Assembly: GCA_937974555.1 (NCBI GenBank)
Contig: CALJKR010000032.1
Location: forward strand, 1-64,000
Length of the DNA: 64,000 nt
Direction: 5' to 3'
Origin: an uncultured Flavobacteriales bacterium
Lineage (GTDB): Bacteria > Bacteroidota > Bacteroidia > Flavobacteriales_D > Sanyastnellaceae
Part shown: in pieces, positions 51,976-60,464 of the stretch
Layout: the number at the start of each line of letters is the position of its first letter
How positions within the stretch are numbered: position 1 is the first letter of the stretch
Notes under the pieces: generated by a model
What the model was told of the DNA's origin: nothing
Databases searched by the model: none
Seen by the model: only the letters and a program-made list of their open reading frames with translations
Translations under genes and position numbers: made by a program

Positions 51976-54446
51976 AAAATAATTTGATTTTTACCTGGGC
52001 ACTGGTGTTGGTGCCCTTTGTTTTTCTAGGGCAAATTGCTCCGGTTATGCAAGGAAAGCCTGTGCCTGCGGTTGAAATGCAACCGGTGGCTCGTCCCATT
52101 TCGCCCATTCGTTTGGTGAATGGCAACAATGTAATTGAATTATCGGACCTGTATACCCAACCCACGTTAATCAAGACGGTGACCCTGGACGGCAAGCCGG
52201 TTACGCGTCGTGGCGATAAATTGTATCTGGAGGCTCCGTTGCAACAAACCATTGCTGTTCTGGAATTGAATTTGGGAAATCAAATTTTGGCCATTCCTGT
52301 TTTTAATTCGGAAACAAGAAAACAAACATTGACCTATAAGGCTACCTCCAAAAAAGTAAAGAAAGTGGAAGTTGCCAGTTCATTGAATGGGTGGAATAGA
52401 AAGGCTTCGCCGATGCAACAGGGGTCCAATGGTGATTGGACCATCGAGTTTGTAGTAGCAGATGGAGAGTACCCCTACCGCATTTGGGAGGATGATGTAG
52501 AGGGAATGGATGCCAATAACAAGCTTACCCGCGACAATGGTTTGGGTGGAAAAAATAACATTTGGGTAGTCGGAAAGCCCAATGCGACCGTGGGTAAAAT
52601 TAGAACAAGCTATGTTCAAGGAGCCAACGTGCAAGTGCAGGTGGAAGGTGAAGTAGAGGAGTTGGTTGCTTTTTTCAATAACCAGTTGGTGTATCGAGCC
52701 AAGGTTGAAGACCACAAGGCGGTGGTGCCCATTACCAGTGATGCAGATGGCTGGTTGCGTGTTTTTGGTTACGGCCAAGGCAAACGCACCAATGATTTGT
52801 TGGTTCCCGTGATGAAAGGAAATCCGCTATTGTCAGCGCGCGCCTTGCCCCGTCAAGATGCACATGCACAAATCATGTACTTCATGATGGTCGATCGATT
52901 TGTGGATGGTAAAAAGGAAAATAATTTCCCTACCAATGACCCAGACATCCAGCCCAAAGCCAATACCATGGGAGGGGATTTGGTGGGCATTACCCAAACC
53001 GTTGATAAAAATTACTTTCGCCAATTGGGAGTAAATACTTTGTGGATTTCGCCCATTTGTCAAAATGTAGAGGGAGCTTGGGGATTGTGGGACAAGGGAA
53101 CCCGAAGTAAATTCTCTGCATACCATGGATATTGGCCTTTGGCGCTAACCAAAGTTGATCGTCGATTTGGAACCGCTGCAGAGTTTGATACTTTGATCAA
53201 TCATGTGCACGATCGGGACATGAACATCATTGTCGATTATGTGGCACACCATGTTCATCAAGACCATCCTTTGATTAAATCCAAGAAAAATTGGACCACT
53301 CCATTGTATTTGCCAGACGGCACAATGAATACGGAAAAGTGGGATGAACACCGATTGACCACCTGGTTTGATACTTTCCTTCCCACCTTTGATTTTGCCA
53401 ATCCTTTGGTGGTAAATGCCATGACGGATACTGCGATGTACTGGTTGAAGAATTATGAAATCGATGGATTCCGTCACGATGCTACCAAGCACATCAACAA
53501 TGATTTTTGGCGTACCCTGACTTTTAAAACCAAACAGCAATTCCCAGATCGACCATTATACCAAATAGGTGAGACCTACGGCAGCCCCGAGCTCATCCAA
53601 AGTTACATAGGCAGTGGTATGTTGGATGCCCAATTTGATTTCAATTTGTACGACGCGATGGTGGATGCGTTTGCCAAGGAAACCACCACTTTTGAGAACT
53701 TAGAAAAAGTGACCAAAGAGTCCATGCGTTATTACGGTTCGCACCATTTGATGGGCAATATCACGGGCAATCAAGACCGCGCTCGATTCATCTCTTATGC
53801 CGATGGAAGCATTGCATTTGATGAAGATGCCAAGTTGGCTGGCTGGACCAGAGACATCCAAAACAAAGGCAGCGTAGGATACCGCAAGCTGGAGCAATTG
53901 ATGGCTTTCATCATGACCACACCGGGGGTGCCTTGTATTTACTACGGCGATGAAATTGGTATGCCAGGAGGAAATGATCCGGATAACAGACGCATGATGA
54001 CGTTTGATCAATTGAATGTGGATCAAAGAAAGCTGAAGGCCAGTGTAAGTAAGTTGGCTCAGCTACGTGGAAAAAATATGGCCATGATTTATGGCGACCT
54101 TGAATTCATCAAAAACGATGGTCAAGTAATGGCTTATACGCGACAATATTTTGGAGAGGTGGTTTTGGTTGTGTTTGACAAGAATGACAAGAGTCACCGC
54201 GATTCCACTTGGTTGGAAATCCCTGCACCTTCGGCTTTTCAAAATAAGTTTTTCAAAGGTGAGATGGGCTCTCTTTGGAAACAAGAAAATGGAAAATGGT
54301 ATGTGTTGCTCAGTGGAAAAGGTTATGATGTTTTCACCAATGTCAATTCCAAAGAGTACGAACGATTGAAACAAAAAGCCGATACCAAAGAGTCTGCTCC
54401 AACCAAAGTCAAGTCAGAATTGCCTGAGAAAAAGAAGCGTCGATGA
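51972..54446 (+). CDS. Secreted GH13 alpha-amylase family enzyme with CBM48-like domain
   Basis: The 824-residue protein has a signal peptide (about 1-20), an N-terminal beta domain, an AMPK/CBM48-like glycogen-binding domain (about 115-200), and a GH13 barrel (from about 300). Region I is DYVAHHVH (422-429). The nucleophile is D503 in DGFRHDATKH, the acid/base E534 in IGETYG, and the third acid D602 in GNITGNQDRARF, where the usual NHD reads NQD. The C-terminal tail is lysine-rich. It acts on alpha-glucans in the periplasm or outside the cell. It is coupled to folD and prmC by 4-bp overlaps. Confidence 0.92.
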   Translation: MKNNLIFTWALVLVPFVFLGQIAPVMQGKPVPAVEMQPVARPISPIRLVNGNNVIELSDLYTQPTLIKTVTLDGKPVTRRGDKLYLEAPLQQTIAVLELNLGNQILAIPVFNSETRKQTLTYKATSKKVKKVEVASSLNGWNRKASPMQQGSNGDWTIEFVVADGEYPYRIWEDDVEGMDANNKLTRDNGLGGKNNIWVVGKPNATVGKIRTSYVQGANVQVQVEGEVEELVAFFNNQLVYRAKVEDHKAVVPITSDADGWLRVFGYGQGKRTNDLLVPVMKGNPLLSARALPRQDAHAQIMYFMMVDRFVDGKKENNFPTNDPDIQPKANTMGGDLVGITQTVDKNYFRQLGVNTLWISPICQNVEGAWGLWDKGTRSKFSAYHGYWPLALTKVDRRFGTAAEFDTLINHVHDRDMNIIVDYVAHHVHQDHPLIKSKKNWTTPLYLPDGTMNTEKWDEHRLTTWFDTFLPTFDFANPLVVNAMTDTAMYWLKNYEIDGFRHDATKHINNDFWRTLTFKTKQQFPDRPLYQIGETYGSPELIQSYIGSGMLDAQFDFNLYDAMVDAFAKETTTFENLEKVTKESMRYYGSHHLMGNITGNQDRARFISYADGSIAFDEDAKLAGWTRDIQNKGSVGYRKLEQLMAFIMTTPGVPCIYYGDEIGMPGGNDPDNRRMMTFDQLNVDQRKLKASVSKLAQLRGKNMAMIYGDLEFIKNDGQVMAYTRQYFGEVVLVVFDKNDKSHRDSTWLEIPAPSAFQNKFFKGEMGSLWKQENGKWYVLLSGKGYDVFTNVNSKEYERLKQKADTKESAPTKVKSELPEKKKRR

Positions 54447-55297
54447 ATGGTCAATTGGCGGGCAACCGACTAAAGGATATCATACAATGGGCCGAGCTGA
54501 AATTGCAAGGTTGGGAGGAGCGAGAGCGAAAAGCCACAGTCAAATGGATGATGCAAACCCTTTTGGGTTTAAGCACTACACAGTTACTCATCGAGGTTGA
54601 TCGCACCTTTTCAGAATCAGAAATTTTAAAAGTCCATTTTGCCATCAAACGATTGCTGAATGGTGAGCCTTTGCAATATGTTTTGAACGAAGCCTATTTT
54701 GGAGGTTTGGTTTTCAAGTTGGATCAGTCTGTTTTAATTCCTCGACCCGAAACGGAGGAGTGGTTGATGGCGTGGATGCCCAATATCCAAAAAGATGATC
54801 ATGTTCTGGATTTGGGAACGGGATCAGGATGCATAGCAATCACCATTGCCCATCATACCCAAGCCAAGGTAACGGCTCTGGATATTTCACAGAAAGCTTT
54901 GGTTGTAGCCAAGGCCAATGCGGAAAAGTACAGGGCTAATGTAGCCTTTGTCGAAGCGGATATGCGCCATGCCGAGAAATGGATTGCCACTGCGACAGTG
55001 ATCGTAAGTAATCCACCGTATGTATTGGAAAAAGACAAAGCTGAAATGCAAAATCAAGTTTTGAATCATGAACCCCATTTGGCATTATTTGTTCCCGATG
55101 ATTCACCCTTGCTTTTTTATCGCTCCATGGTGGATCAGGTAAATACGTACGGAGAAAATTGCCGAATGGTTATTTTTGAAACCCATGAAAATTATGCCCA
55201 TGAAGTGGCTGACCTGTTTGACTCCCACCACTGGGAAGTGCAGGTTACAAAAGATTTACAGAAAAAAGATCGAGCGGTCATCGCTCAAAAAAAATAA
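54443..55297 (+). CDS. prmC: Release factor glutamine N5-methyltransferase
   Basis: PrmC methylates the GGQ glutamine of RF1 and RF2. The 284-residue protein has the N-terminal helical domain and a SAM-binding motif DLGTGSGCIAITIA (about 117-130), and the catalytic NPPY motif at about 190-193 (SNPPYV). It overlaps the amylase gene by 4 bp. An ATG at 54447 is a possible alternative start. Confidence 0.94.
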   Translation: MNGQLAGNRLKDIIQWAELKLQGWEERERKATVKWMMQTLLGLSTTQLLIEVDRTFSESEILKVHFAIKRLLNGEPLQYVLNEAYFGGLVFKLDQSVLIPRPETEEWLMAWMPNIQKDDHVLDLGTGSGCIAITIAHHTQAKVTALDISQKALVVAKANAEKYRANVAFVEADMRHAEKWIATATVIVSNPPYVLEKDKAEMQNQVLNHEPHLALFVPDDSPLLFYRSMVDQVNTYGENCRMVIFETHENYAHEVADLFDSHHWEVQVTKDLQKKDRAVIAQKK

Positions 55298-55302
55298 ACG
55301 AA

Positions 55303-55310
55303 TAAATTTA
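55303..55310 (+). promoter_or_regulatory. -7-like box TAAATTTA of rpe
   Basis: One mismatch to TAnnTTTG, 5 nt before the ATG at 55316. It may give a leaderless rpe transcript. Confidence 0.3.
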
Positions 55311-55315
55311 CACCC

Positions 55316-55960
55316 ATGATCGTTTCCCCCTCCGTGCTCTCCGCTGACTTTGCCAATTTGCAGCGTGATGTTGAAATGCTAAATGCCTCTGAAGCCCAAT
55401 GGATACACATCGACATCATGGATGGTGTTTTTGTACCCAATATCTCGTTTGGCATTCCAGTTACAGCTGCCATCGCCAAGCACGCCAAAAAAGTAATGGA
55501 TGTGCATTTAATGATCGTGAATCCGGACGCATACATCGAAGATTTTAAAAATGCGGGCGCGGAATACTTGACGGTACATTATGAGGCTTGCACGCATCTG
55601 CACCGAACCATTCAAAGTATTCGTCAACACGGAATGAAAGCCGGCGTGGCGCTGAATCCACACACCCCTGTAAGTGTTTTGAAAGATGTATTGAGTGAAT
55701 TGGATTTGGTATTGATCATGTCCGTGAATCCAGGTTTTGGCGGTCAAAAATTTATCGAGAGAACCTACGATAAAATCAAAGAGCTTAAGGCCATGATTGT
55801 AGAAGGCGGGTATTCTACTTTGATTGAAGTTGATGGCGGGGTGAATGGCGAAAATGCGCCATTGCTCAAGGCCGCAGGTGCGGATGCATTGGTGGCTGGA
55901 AATTATGTATTCAAACACGTCAACCCTTTGGAGGCAATCGAAACGATTAAAAACTGTTGA
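55316..55960 (+). CDS. rpe: Ribulose-phosphate 3-epimerase
   Basis: The 214-residue barrel enzyme interconverts ribulose and xylulose 5-phosphate. Motifs are SPSVLSADFANL, HIDIMDGVFVPNISFG, HYEA, MSVNPGFGGQKF and EVDGGVN, with the metal-binding His and Asp residues and the conserved GFGGQ loop. It starts 18 bp after prmC. Its stop lies 2 bp before the ATG of the next gene. Confidence 0.96.
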   Translation: MIVSPSVLSADFANLQRDVEMLNASEAQWIHIDIMDGVFVPNISFGIPVTAAIAKHAKKVMDVHLMIVNPDAYIEDFKNAGAEYLTVHYEACTHLHRTIQSIRQHGMKAGVALNPHTPVSVLKDVLSELDLVLIMSVNPGFGGQKFIERTYDKIKELKAMIVEGGYSTLIEVDGGVNGENAPLLKAAGADALVAGNYVFKHVNPLEAIETIKNC

Positions 55961-55962
55961 TT

Positions 55963-56538
55963 ATGGCTAAGAAGAATATAGAGGTACTACCTACGTACAA
56001 GTTCCGTGTAATTGTTGATACAGAAGAGGACGTGTTTAGAGACATCGAAATGACAACCCATTCGACCTTCTCAGAACTTCATCGTTCGATTTTGGAGCAT
56101 TTCAATTTTGAAGATGGTGAAATGGCCAGTTTTTATTTGAGCAATGAAGAATGGGAAAAAGGATTGGAAATTCCTTTGATGGATATGGGCGATGGAGTGG
56201 TTAGCATGGACAATGCGGTGTTGCATGAGATGCTGCACCAAGTGGGTGACAAGGTGCTTTATGTCTATGATTTTTTGCGCATGTGGATATTTTACGTCGA
56301 GTTGGTAGAGATTGGAGAAACGGATTCGGAAAAGTCTTATCCCCATTTGGCCTTGACTTTTGGAGATGCACCAGACCAAGATTCCAAAGAGATGGATGCG
56401 ATGTTTGAAGGCAATGGGGTTGAGGATGAGTTGGGGGGTGAAGGTGAGGACGGAGAAGATGACGATGATGAGTATGGTTTTGGAGATGACGAAAATTTTG
56501 ACTCCAACGAATTTGATGGATATTATGATGAGCGTTAG
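55963..56538 (+). CDS. pRiA4b ORF-3 / IS1096 TnpR-like family protein
   Basis: The protein has 191 residues from the ATG at 55963. The N-terminal domain (about 1-135) has the family pattern YKFRVIVDTEEDVFRDIEMTTHSTFSELHRSIL and HFNFEDGEMASFYLSNEEWEKG, then KVLYVYDFLRMWIFYVELV. The C-terminal 45 residues are dominated by Asp, Glu and Gly. The family name comes from a transposon passenger gene, but there is no transposase here and the gene is a stable part of the operon. Its function is unknown. Confidence 0.78.
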   Translation: MAKKNIEVLPTYKFRVIVDTEEDVFRDIEMTTHSTFSELHRSILEHFNFEDGEMASFYLSNEEWEKGLEIPLMDMGDGVVSMDNAVLHEMLHQVGDKVLYVYDFLRMWIFYVELVEIGETDSEKSYPHLALTFGDAPDQDSKEMDAMFEGNGVEDELGGEGEDGEDDDDEYGFGDDENFDSNEFDGYYDER

Positions 56539-57031
56539 AATTGCTTTTCTTGCCCTGGGGGTCATCCTATTCGGTGCTTGTGGGCAGTCGCAAAATGGGC
56601 AGGTTAGTTCAGACATGATTCATTTTGCTGCAACGGCTTCTGAGGAGAAAAGTGAGTATGCAGGTCCCGTATTGGAATTTGATTCCAGCACCTTCAATTT
56701 TGGAATATTGGCCGTGGGGCAAACGGTCAAACATACATTTCAGTTTTTGAATGCGGGGAAATCGGACTTGCTTATTACCGATGTACATCCCACTTGTGGC
56801 TGCACGGTTTTAAAAGATTGGTCGCAGGAGCCCATTGCTCCAGGAGGTTCAGGCACCATCTCCATTGAGTATAAAGCTTCTGCAGAGACTGGGGATGTCA
56901 GGAAATCAATCGCCATCGCCACCAATGCAGACCCCAAGGACTATCAGTTATTTGTCGAAGGCAAAGTGGTGGGGGTTGGAGTAAAACAGGAAGAGGCCAA
57001 AGGCAAATTGCATATGGAACGAACAAGATAA
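56528..57031 (+). CDS. DUF1573 lipoprotein
   Basis: The 167-residue lipoprotein (ATG at 56528, or 56525) has a signal peptide with a cysteine in LFGACG. The DUF1573 domain begins LEFDSSTFNFGILAVGQTVKHTFQFLNAGKSDLLITDVHPTCGCTV (family pattern FDFG..G....F.F.N.G...L.I....SCGC). The conserved TCGC cysteines are present. It is a periplasmic, ASH-like beta-sandwich protein of unknown function. Its start overlaps the end of the preceding gene. Confidence 0.88.
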   Translation: MSVRIAFLALGVILFGACGQSQNGQVSSDMIHFAATASEEKSEYAGPVLEFDSSTFNFGILAVGQTVKHTFQFLNAGKSDLLITDVHPTCGCTVLKDWSQEPIAPGGSGTISIEYKASAETGDVRKSIAIATNADPKDYQLFVEGKVVGVGVKQEEAKGKLHMERTR

Positions 57032-57036
57032 TGCCT

Positions 57037-57044
57037 TAGATTTG
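57037..57044 (+). promoter_or_regulatory. -7 box TAGATTTG of yajC
   Basis: A perfect TAnnTTTG box lies 23 nt upstream of the yajC ATG. No clear -33 element is at the usual distance. Confidence 0.4.
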
Positions 57045-57067
57045 CCCCAGAATTTAAAACAAAAAAG

Positions 57068-57361
57068 ATGGTATTCTTACAACAACAAGGTGGCGGATTA
57101 GGAACATTGATTATGTTCGGAGGGATGTTTGTGATCATGTATTTTTTCATGATTCGTCCTCAAATGAAAAAGCAAAAAGAGGCCAAAAAGTTTCAAGAGG
57201 CTTTGCAAGTCGGGGATAAAGTAATGACTTTAGGTGGTATTCATGGAAAGATCGTGGAAGTTGGCGAAACCGATATCGTGATGGCTATCGATCAAGGCAG
57301 AATGCGTGTGGAAAAGGCGGGAATTAGCCCAACCAAACAAGTTGAAACCGAAGTCAAATAA
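57068..57361 (+). CDS. yajC: Preprotein translocase subunit YajC
   Basis: The 97-residue protein has one transmembrane helix (about 12-32, IMFGGMFVIMYFFMIRPQMKKQ) with the YajC signature FMIRPQMKKQKE, followed by the cytoplasmic domain (GDKVMTLGGIHGKIVEVGE). It associates with SecDF. The gene lies between two periplasmic protein genes. Confidence 0.93.
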   Translation: MVFLQQQGGGLGTLIMFGGMFVIMYFFMIRPQMKKQKEAKKFQEALQVGDKVMTLGGIHGKIVEVGETDIVMAIDQGRMRVEKAGISPTKQVETEVK

Positions 57362-57368
57362 TCGCGAT

Positions 57369-57755
57369 ATGAAAAATCTCGGATTGATCATTGGTTTGTT
57401 CTTTTCACTTGGTGCCTTTGCCCAAGGGAATTATAAATTGACTTGGTGTGACAGAAATATGGACACGCAGTCTGAGATTAAGCTGGAAATGTCCTGCTTA
57501 AATAACAATCCAACAATACTGGGTGAAAATGGCGAGGTGTTGACTGTAAAGAATTATCGTCTGTCATTTGCCGAAGGTGATCTTGTCGTTCAAGCAGTGC
57601 GCAATGCGGAGGAAAAGTTAGACCAAAGAATCTTTGGTATTTTAAAACAGTCAACCGGATTTGCCGCAGGTACCCTGTACGATTTGGTTGTAATTGATAG
57701 CAAAGGCAAAGTGCGCAGGATAGATCAGGCGTACAAATTTACATTGACCAAATAA
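57369..57755 (+). CDS. Small exported protein of unknown function
   Basis: The 128-residue protein has a signal peptide (about 1-19, LFFSLGAFAQG). The mature part has a beta-rich pattern with C28 and C45 (approximate), VLTVKNYRLSFAEGDLVVQAVRN and GTLYDLVVIDSKGKVRRI. It faintly resembles the C-terminal domain of the gliding/T9SS protein GldM, but this is only a pattern impression. The ATG at 57369 follows the yajC stop by 7 bp, so the two are probably cotranscribed. Confidence 0.65.
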   Translation: MKNLGLIIGLFFSLGAFAQGNYKLTWCDRNMDTQSEIKLEMSCLNNNPTILGENGEVLTVKNYRLSFAEGDLVVQAVRNAEEKLDQRIFGILKQSTGFAAGTLYDLVVIDSKGKVRRIDQAYKFTLTK

Positions 57756-57756
57756 C

Positions 57757-57778
57757 AAGGGCTTAGGCCCTTTTTTTT
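57757..57778 (+). terminator. Rho-independent terminator
   Basis: AAGGGC / GCCCTT-like hairpin followed by eight Ts ends the yajC transcript just before the MscS gene. Confidence 0.6.
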
Positions 57779-57781
57779 ATT

Positions 57782-58543
57782 ATGCAAGAATTGATTGAAC
57801 AATGGATGCAAGAGTTTTGGATTTACCTCCCCAAACTCATCGGTGCAATTACTTTCCTTTTGGTGGGGTGGTATGTCATTGGAAGGACATTGCGCATCTT
57901 AGAAGCCACCATGCTCCGACGGGCATTGGACCCCAACCTTAGCACCTTTTTTAAAAGCTTCGCCAACATTGGATTAAAGGTGTTTGTTCTCATCACTGCG
58001 GCAGGACTCGCGGGATTTGAAATCACAAGTTTGGTTACTCTTCTCGGCGCTGCAGGTTTGGCCATTGGTCTTTCATTGCAAGGGGAACTTCAGAATTTTG
58101 CCGGTGGAGTAATGATCTTGCTTTTTAAGCCATTCAAAGTGGGCGATTATATTTTGGTGGGCGAATCCAAGGGGCAAGTGCGCGAAATTCAAATTCTCAA
58201 TACGCAATTGGTGACTGAGAAAGGGGAGGCCATCATTATTCCCAATCGAAATTTGACCAATGAGGTCATTGTCAATTATTCCAATTTGTCCATCATTCGT
58301 TTGGAATTATTAATCACCGTGAGTCAAACCAATTTTCAAAAGCAGGACATGGAGCAGCGGTGTTTGGTACTTATGCGTCAGCTCAATGGTAAGATTGCGG
58401 AACCCAATCCTGAGTTTCTCATTGTCAATTGTGATGACATTGAGGAAACCGTGACGTTTGAATTTTCTTTTGATGTGGAGAGAAAACAACGGGACAACAT
58501 GAAATCCATGTGGTGGAAGTTGTGGATGTCAGACAAAGTGTAG
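57782..58543 (+). CDS. Small-conductance mechanosensitive channel (MscS)
   Basis: The 253-residue channel has three transmembrane helices (about 15-35, 62-80, 85-115). The pore-lining helix includes LLGAAGLAIGLSLQGELQNFAGGVMILLFKPF, the glycine/alanine-rich MscS motif, and VGDYILVGESKGQVREIQILNTQL begins the cytoplasmic beta domain. Such channels release solutes on hypo-osmotic shock. The start at 57782 follows the terminator within 4 nt. Confidence 0.92.
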   Translation: MQELIEQWMQEFWIYLPKLIGAITFLLVGWYVIGRTLRILEATMLRRALDPNLSTFFKSFANIGLKVFVLITAAGLAGFEITSLVTLLGAAGLAIGLSLQGELQNFAGGVMILLFKPFKVGDYILVGESKGQVREIQILNTQLVTEKGEAIIIPNRNLTNEVIVNYSNLSIIRLELLITVSQTNFQKQDMEQRCLVLMRQLNGKIAEPNPEFLIVNCDDIEETVTFEFSFDVERKQRDNMKSMWWKLWMSDKV

Positions 58544-58568
58544 TTTTTACACAAACCGTGAACAAACC

Positions 58569-58599
58569 TTGAATGGCCCGTGTCCATCCTTTAATTTTG
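58569..58599 (+). promoter_or_regulatory. Transketolase promoter (TTG-N20-TAATTTTG)
   Basis: TAATTTTG at 58592-58599 and TTG at 58569-58571 match the Bacteroidota promoter. It lies downstream of a possible start at 58573 and so favours the ATG at 58615. Confidence 0.55.
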
Positions 58600-58614
58600 T
58601 CAAAACCTAATTAC

Positions 58615-59463
58615 ATGTCTAAATCAATAGCCGAACTGCAACAAATTTCTTCGCAAGTTCGCCGTGACATCGTTCGCATGGTACATGCGGTGAATAGCGG
58701 TCATCCTGGAGGAAGTTTGGGTTGTGCAGACCTTTTTGTTTCTCTTTATTTTAAACAAATGCAACATGATCCCACACAATGGGACATGAATGGTAAAAAC
58801 CAAGATTTGTTTTTCTTGTCCAATGGACACATCTCTCCGGTGTTTTACAGTGCATTGGCACGCTCAGGGTATTTTCCAGTTGCCGAGTTGGCTACCTTCA
58901 GAAAACTAAATACCAGATTGCAAGGACACCCGACTACGCATGAACATCTGGAAGGGATTAGAATTGCAAGCGGCTCTCTGGGTCAAGGTTTGTCTGCGGC
59001 CATTGGAGCTGCATCAGCCAAGAAATTAAATGGTGACAACCATTTGGTTTTTGTACTTCAGGGCGATGGGGAATTGCAAGAAGGACAAGTATGGGAGGCA
59101 GCCATGTATGCGGCGCACAACAAGGTGGACAACGTGATTGGTTTTGTAGATTATAACGGTCAACAAATTGACGGTTCTACGGACCAAGTATTGTCTTTGG
59201 GAAATCTCCAAGCCAAATGGGAAGCCTTTGGTTGGATGGTATTGACCACCGACGGAAATGATATGGCGGCATTGAACGCCACCATTGATGAAGCCAAAAG
59301 CAAATCGCGCAATGGTGTTCCCATCATGGTGTTGATGACAACAGCCATGGGAAAAGGGGTTGACTTTATGGAAGGTACCCACAAGTGGCATGGTGTCGCA
59401 CCCAATGACGAAGAGTTGTCTCGCGCATTGGCTCAGTTAGAAGAAACTTTAGGGGATTATTAA
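58615..59463 (+). CDS. Transketolase, N-terminal subunit
   Basis: The 282-residue protein carries the thiamine-diphosphate-binding half of transketolase. Visible are HPGGSLGCADL, GHISPVFYSALARSG, the ThDP/Mg motif GDGELQEGQVWEAAMYAAHNKVDNVIGFVDYNGQQIDG (GDG...NN-type, here ending YNGQQ), and THKWHGVAP. The second half is the next gene, 11 bp on. Together they form a two-gene transketolase of the pentose phosphate pathway, matching rpe upstream. Confidence 0.94.
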   Translation: MSKSIAELQQISSQVRRDIVRMVHAVNSGHPGGSLGCADLFVSLYFKQMQHDPTQWDMNGKNQDLFFLSNGHISPVFYSALARSGYFPVAELATFRKLNTRLQGHPTTHEHLEGIRIASGSLGQGLSAAIGAASAKKLNGDNHLVFVLQGDGELQEGQVWEAAMYAAHNKVDNVIGFVDYNGQQIDGSTDQVLSLGNLQAKWEAFGWMVLTTDGNDMAALNATIDEAKSKSRNGVPIMVLMTTAMGKGVDFMEGTHKWHGVAPNDEELSRALAQLEETLGDY

Positions 59464-59474
59464 TTCGAGAAAAC

Positions 59475-60422
59475 ATGTTAGAATTTGAATTGTCACCGGC
59501 CAACGATACGCGCTCTGGTTTTGGCGCTGGTTTGTTGGAAGCGGGAAAAAATAACAGCGAGGTCGTCGCGCTTTGCGCTGATCTTACCGGGTCTTTGAAA
59601 ATGGATGCCTTTCAAAAGGCTTTTCCAGAGCGTTTCTTTCAGATGGGAATTGCGGAGGCCAACATGATGGGTGTGGCTGCAGGTTTAACGATTGGTGGAA
59701 AAATTCCTTTTACCGGAACTTTTGCCAATTTTAGCACGGGTCGCGTGTATGACCAAATCCGTCAAAGCATCGCCTACTCGCACAAGAACGTAAAAATTTG
59801 CGCTTCCCATGCGGGTTTGACCTTGGGTGAGGATGGTGCCACCCACCAAATTTTGGAGGACATTGGTATGATGTCGATGTTGCCCGGAATGACAGTAATC
59901 AATCCTTGTGATTACAACCAAACCAAAGCGGCTACCATGGCCATTGCTGAAATGAATGGTCCTGTGTATTTGCGTTTTGGTCGTCCCAAAGTAACCAATT
60001 TCACCGCCCCTGATCATCAGTTTCAAATCGGAAAGGCATGGCATATTCATGAAGGGAATCATGTGTCGATCATCGCGACGGGACATTTGGTTTGGCCGGC
60101 TGTAGAGGCGGCTCGTCAGTTGGAAGCCGAAGGCATTTCGGTGGATTTGATTAACATCCATACCATCAAACCTTTGGATGAAGAGGCCATCGTGAAATCA
60201 GCCAAAAAAACGGGCAAGGTGATTACCTGCGAAGAGCACAACATCATTGGCGGCCTGGGAAGTCGTGTCGCGCAAACTTTGGCGCAACATCACCCTTGTC
60301 CCATTCATTTCATCGGTGTCAAAGATTCTTTTGGGGAAAGCGGTACGCCCGATCAATTGATGACCAAGTATGGATTGGATACAAAGAGCATTTACAACGC
60401 GGCCAAGGCCATGTTGGTGTAA
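59475..60422 (+). CDS. Transketolase, C-terminal subunit
   Basis: The 315-residue protein has the pyrimidine-binding domain (RFFQMGIAEANMMGVAAGLTIGGKIPFTGTFANF with the catalytic glutamate) and the C-terminal transketolase domain (VSIIATGHLVWPAVEAARQLEAEGISVDLINIHTIKPLDEEAI). HAGLTLGEDGATHQILEDI is another conserved block. It completes the split transketolase with the preceding gene. Split transketolases are common in Bacteroidota and other bacteria. Confidence 0.95.
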   Translation: MLEFELSPANDTRSGFGAGLLEAGKNNSEVVALCADLTGSLKMDAFQKAFPERFFQMGIAEANMMGVAAGLTIGGKIPFTGTFANFSTGRVYDQIRQSIAYSHKNVKICASHAGLTLGEDGATHQILEDIGMMSMLPGMTVINPCDYNQTKAATMAIAEMNGPVYLRFGRPKVTNFTAPDHQFQIGKAWHIHEGNHVSIIATGHLVWPAVEAARQLEAEGISVDLINIHTIKPLDEEAIVKSAKKTGKVITCEEHNIIGGLGSRVAQTLAQHHPCPIHFIGVKDSFGESGTPDQLMTKYGLDTKSIYNAAKAMLV

Positions 60423-60442
60423 TTTTCAAACGAGTAAATAGT

Positions 60443-60464
60443 AAAAAGGCCTTCGGGCCTTTTT
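60443..60464. terminator. Terminator after the transketolase genes
   Basis: AAAAAGGCC / GGCCTTTTT with a stable TTCG tetraloop and T-run. It ends the transketolase transcript and, in reverse, that of the convergent bestrophin gene, whose stop codon abuts it. Confidence 0.8.

Noticed and set aside
55963..56538. Insertion sequence at the IS1096 TnpR-like gene
   Set aside because: No transposase, inverted repeats or target duplications are visible around it.
58615..60422. Dihydroxyacetone/DXP synthase instead of transketolase
   Set aside because: The two halves match the split transketolase layout and motifs, and DXS is a single longer chain.
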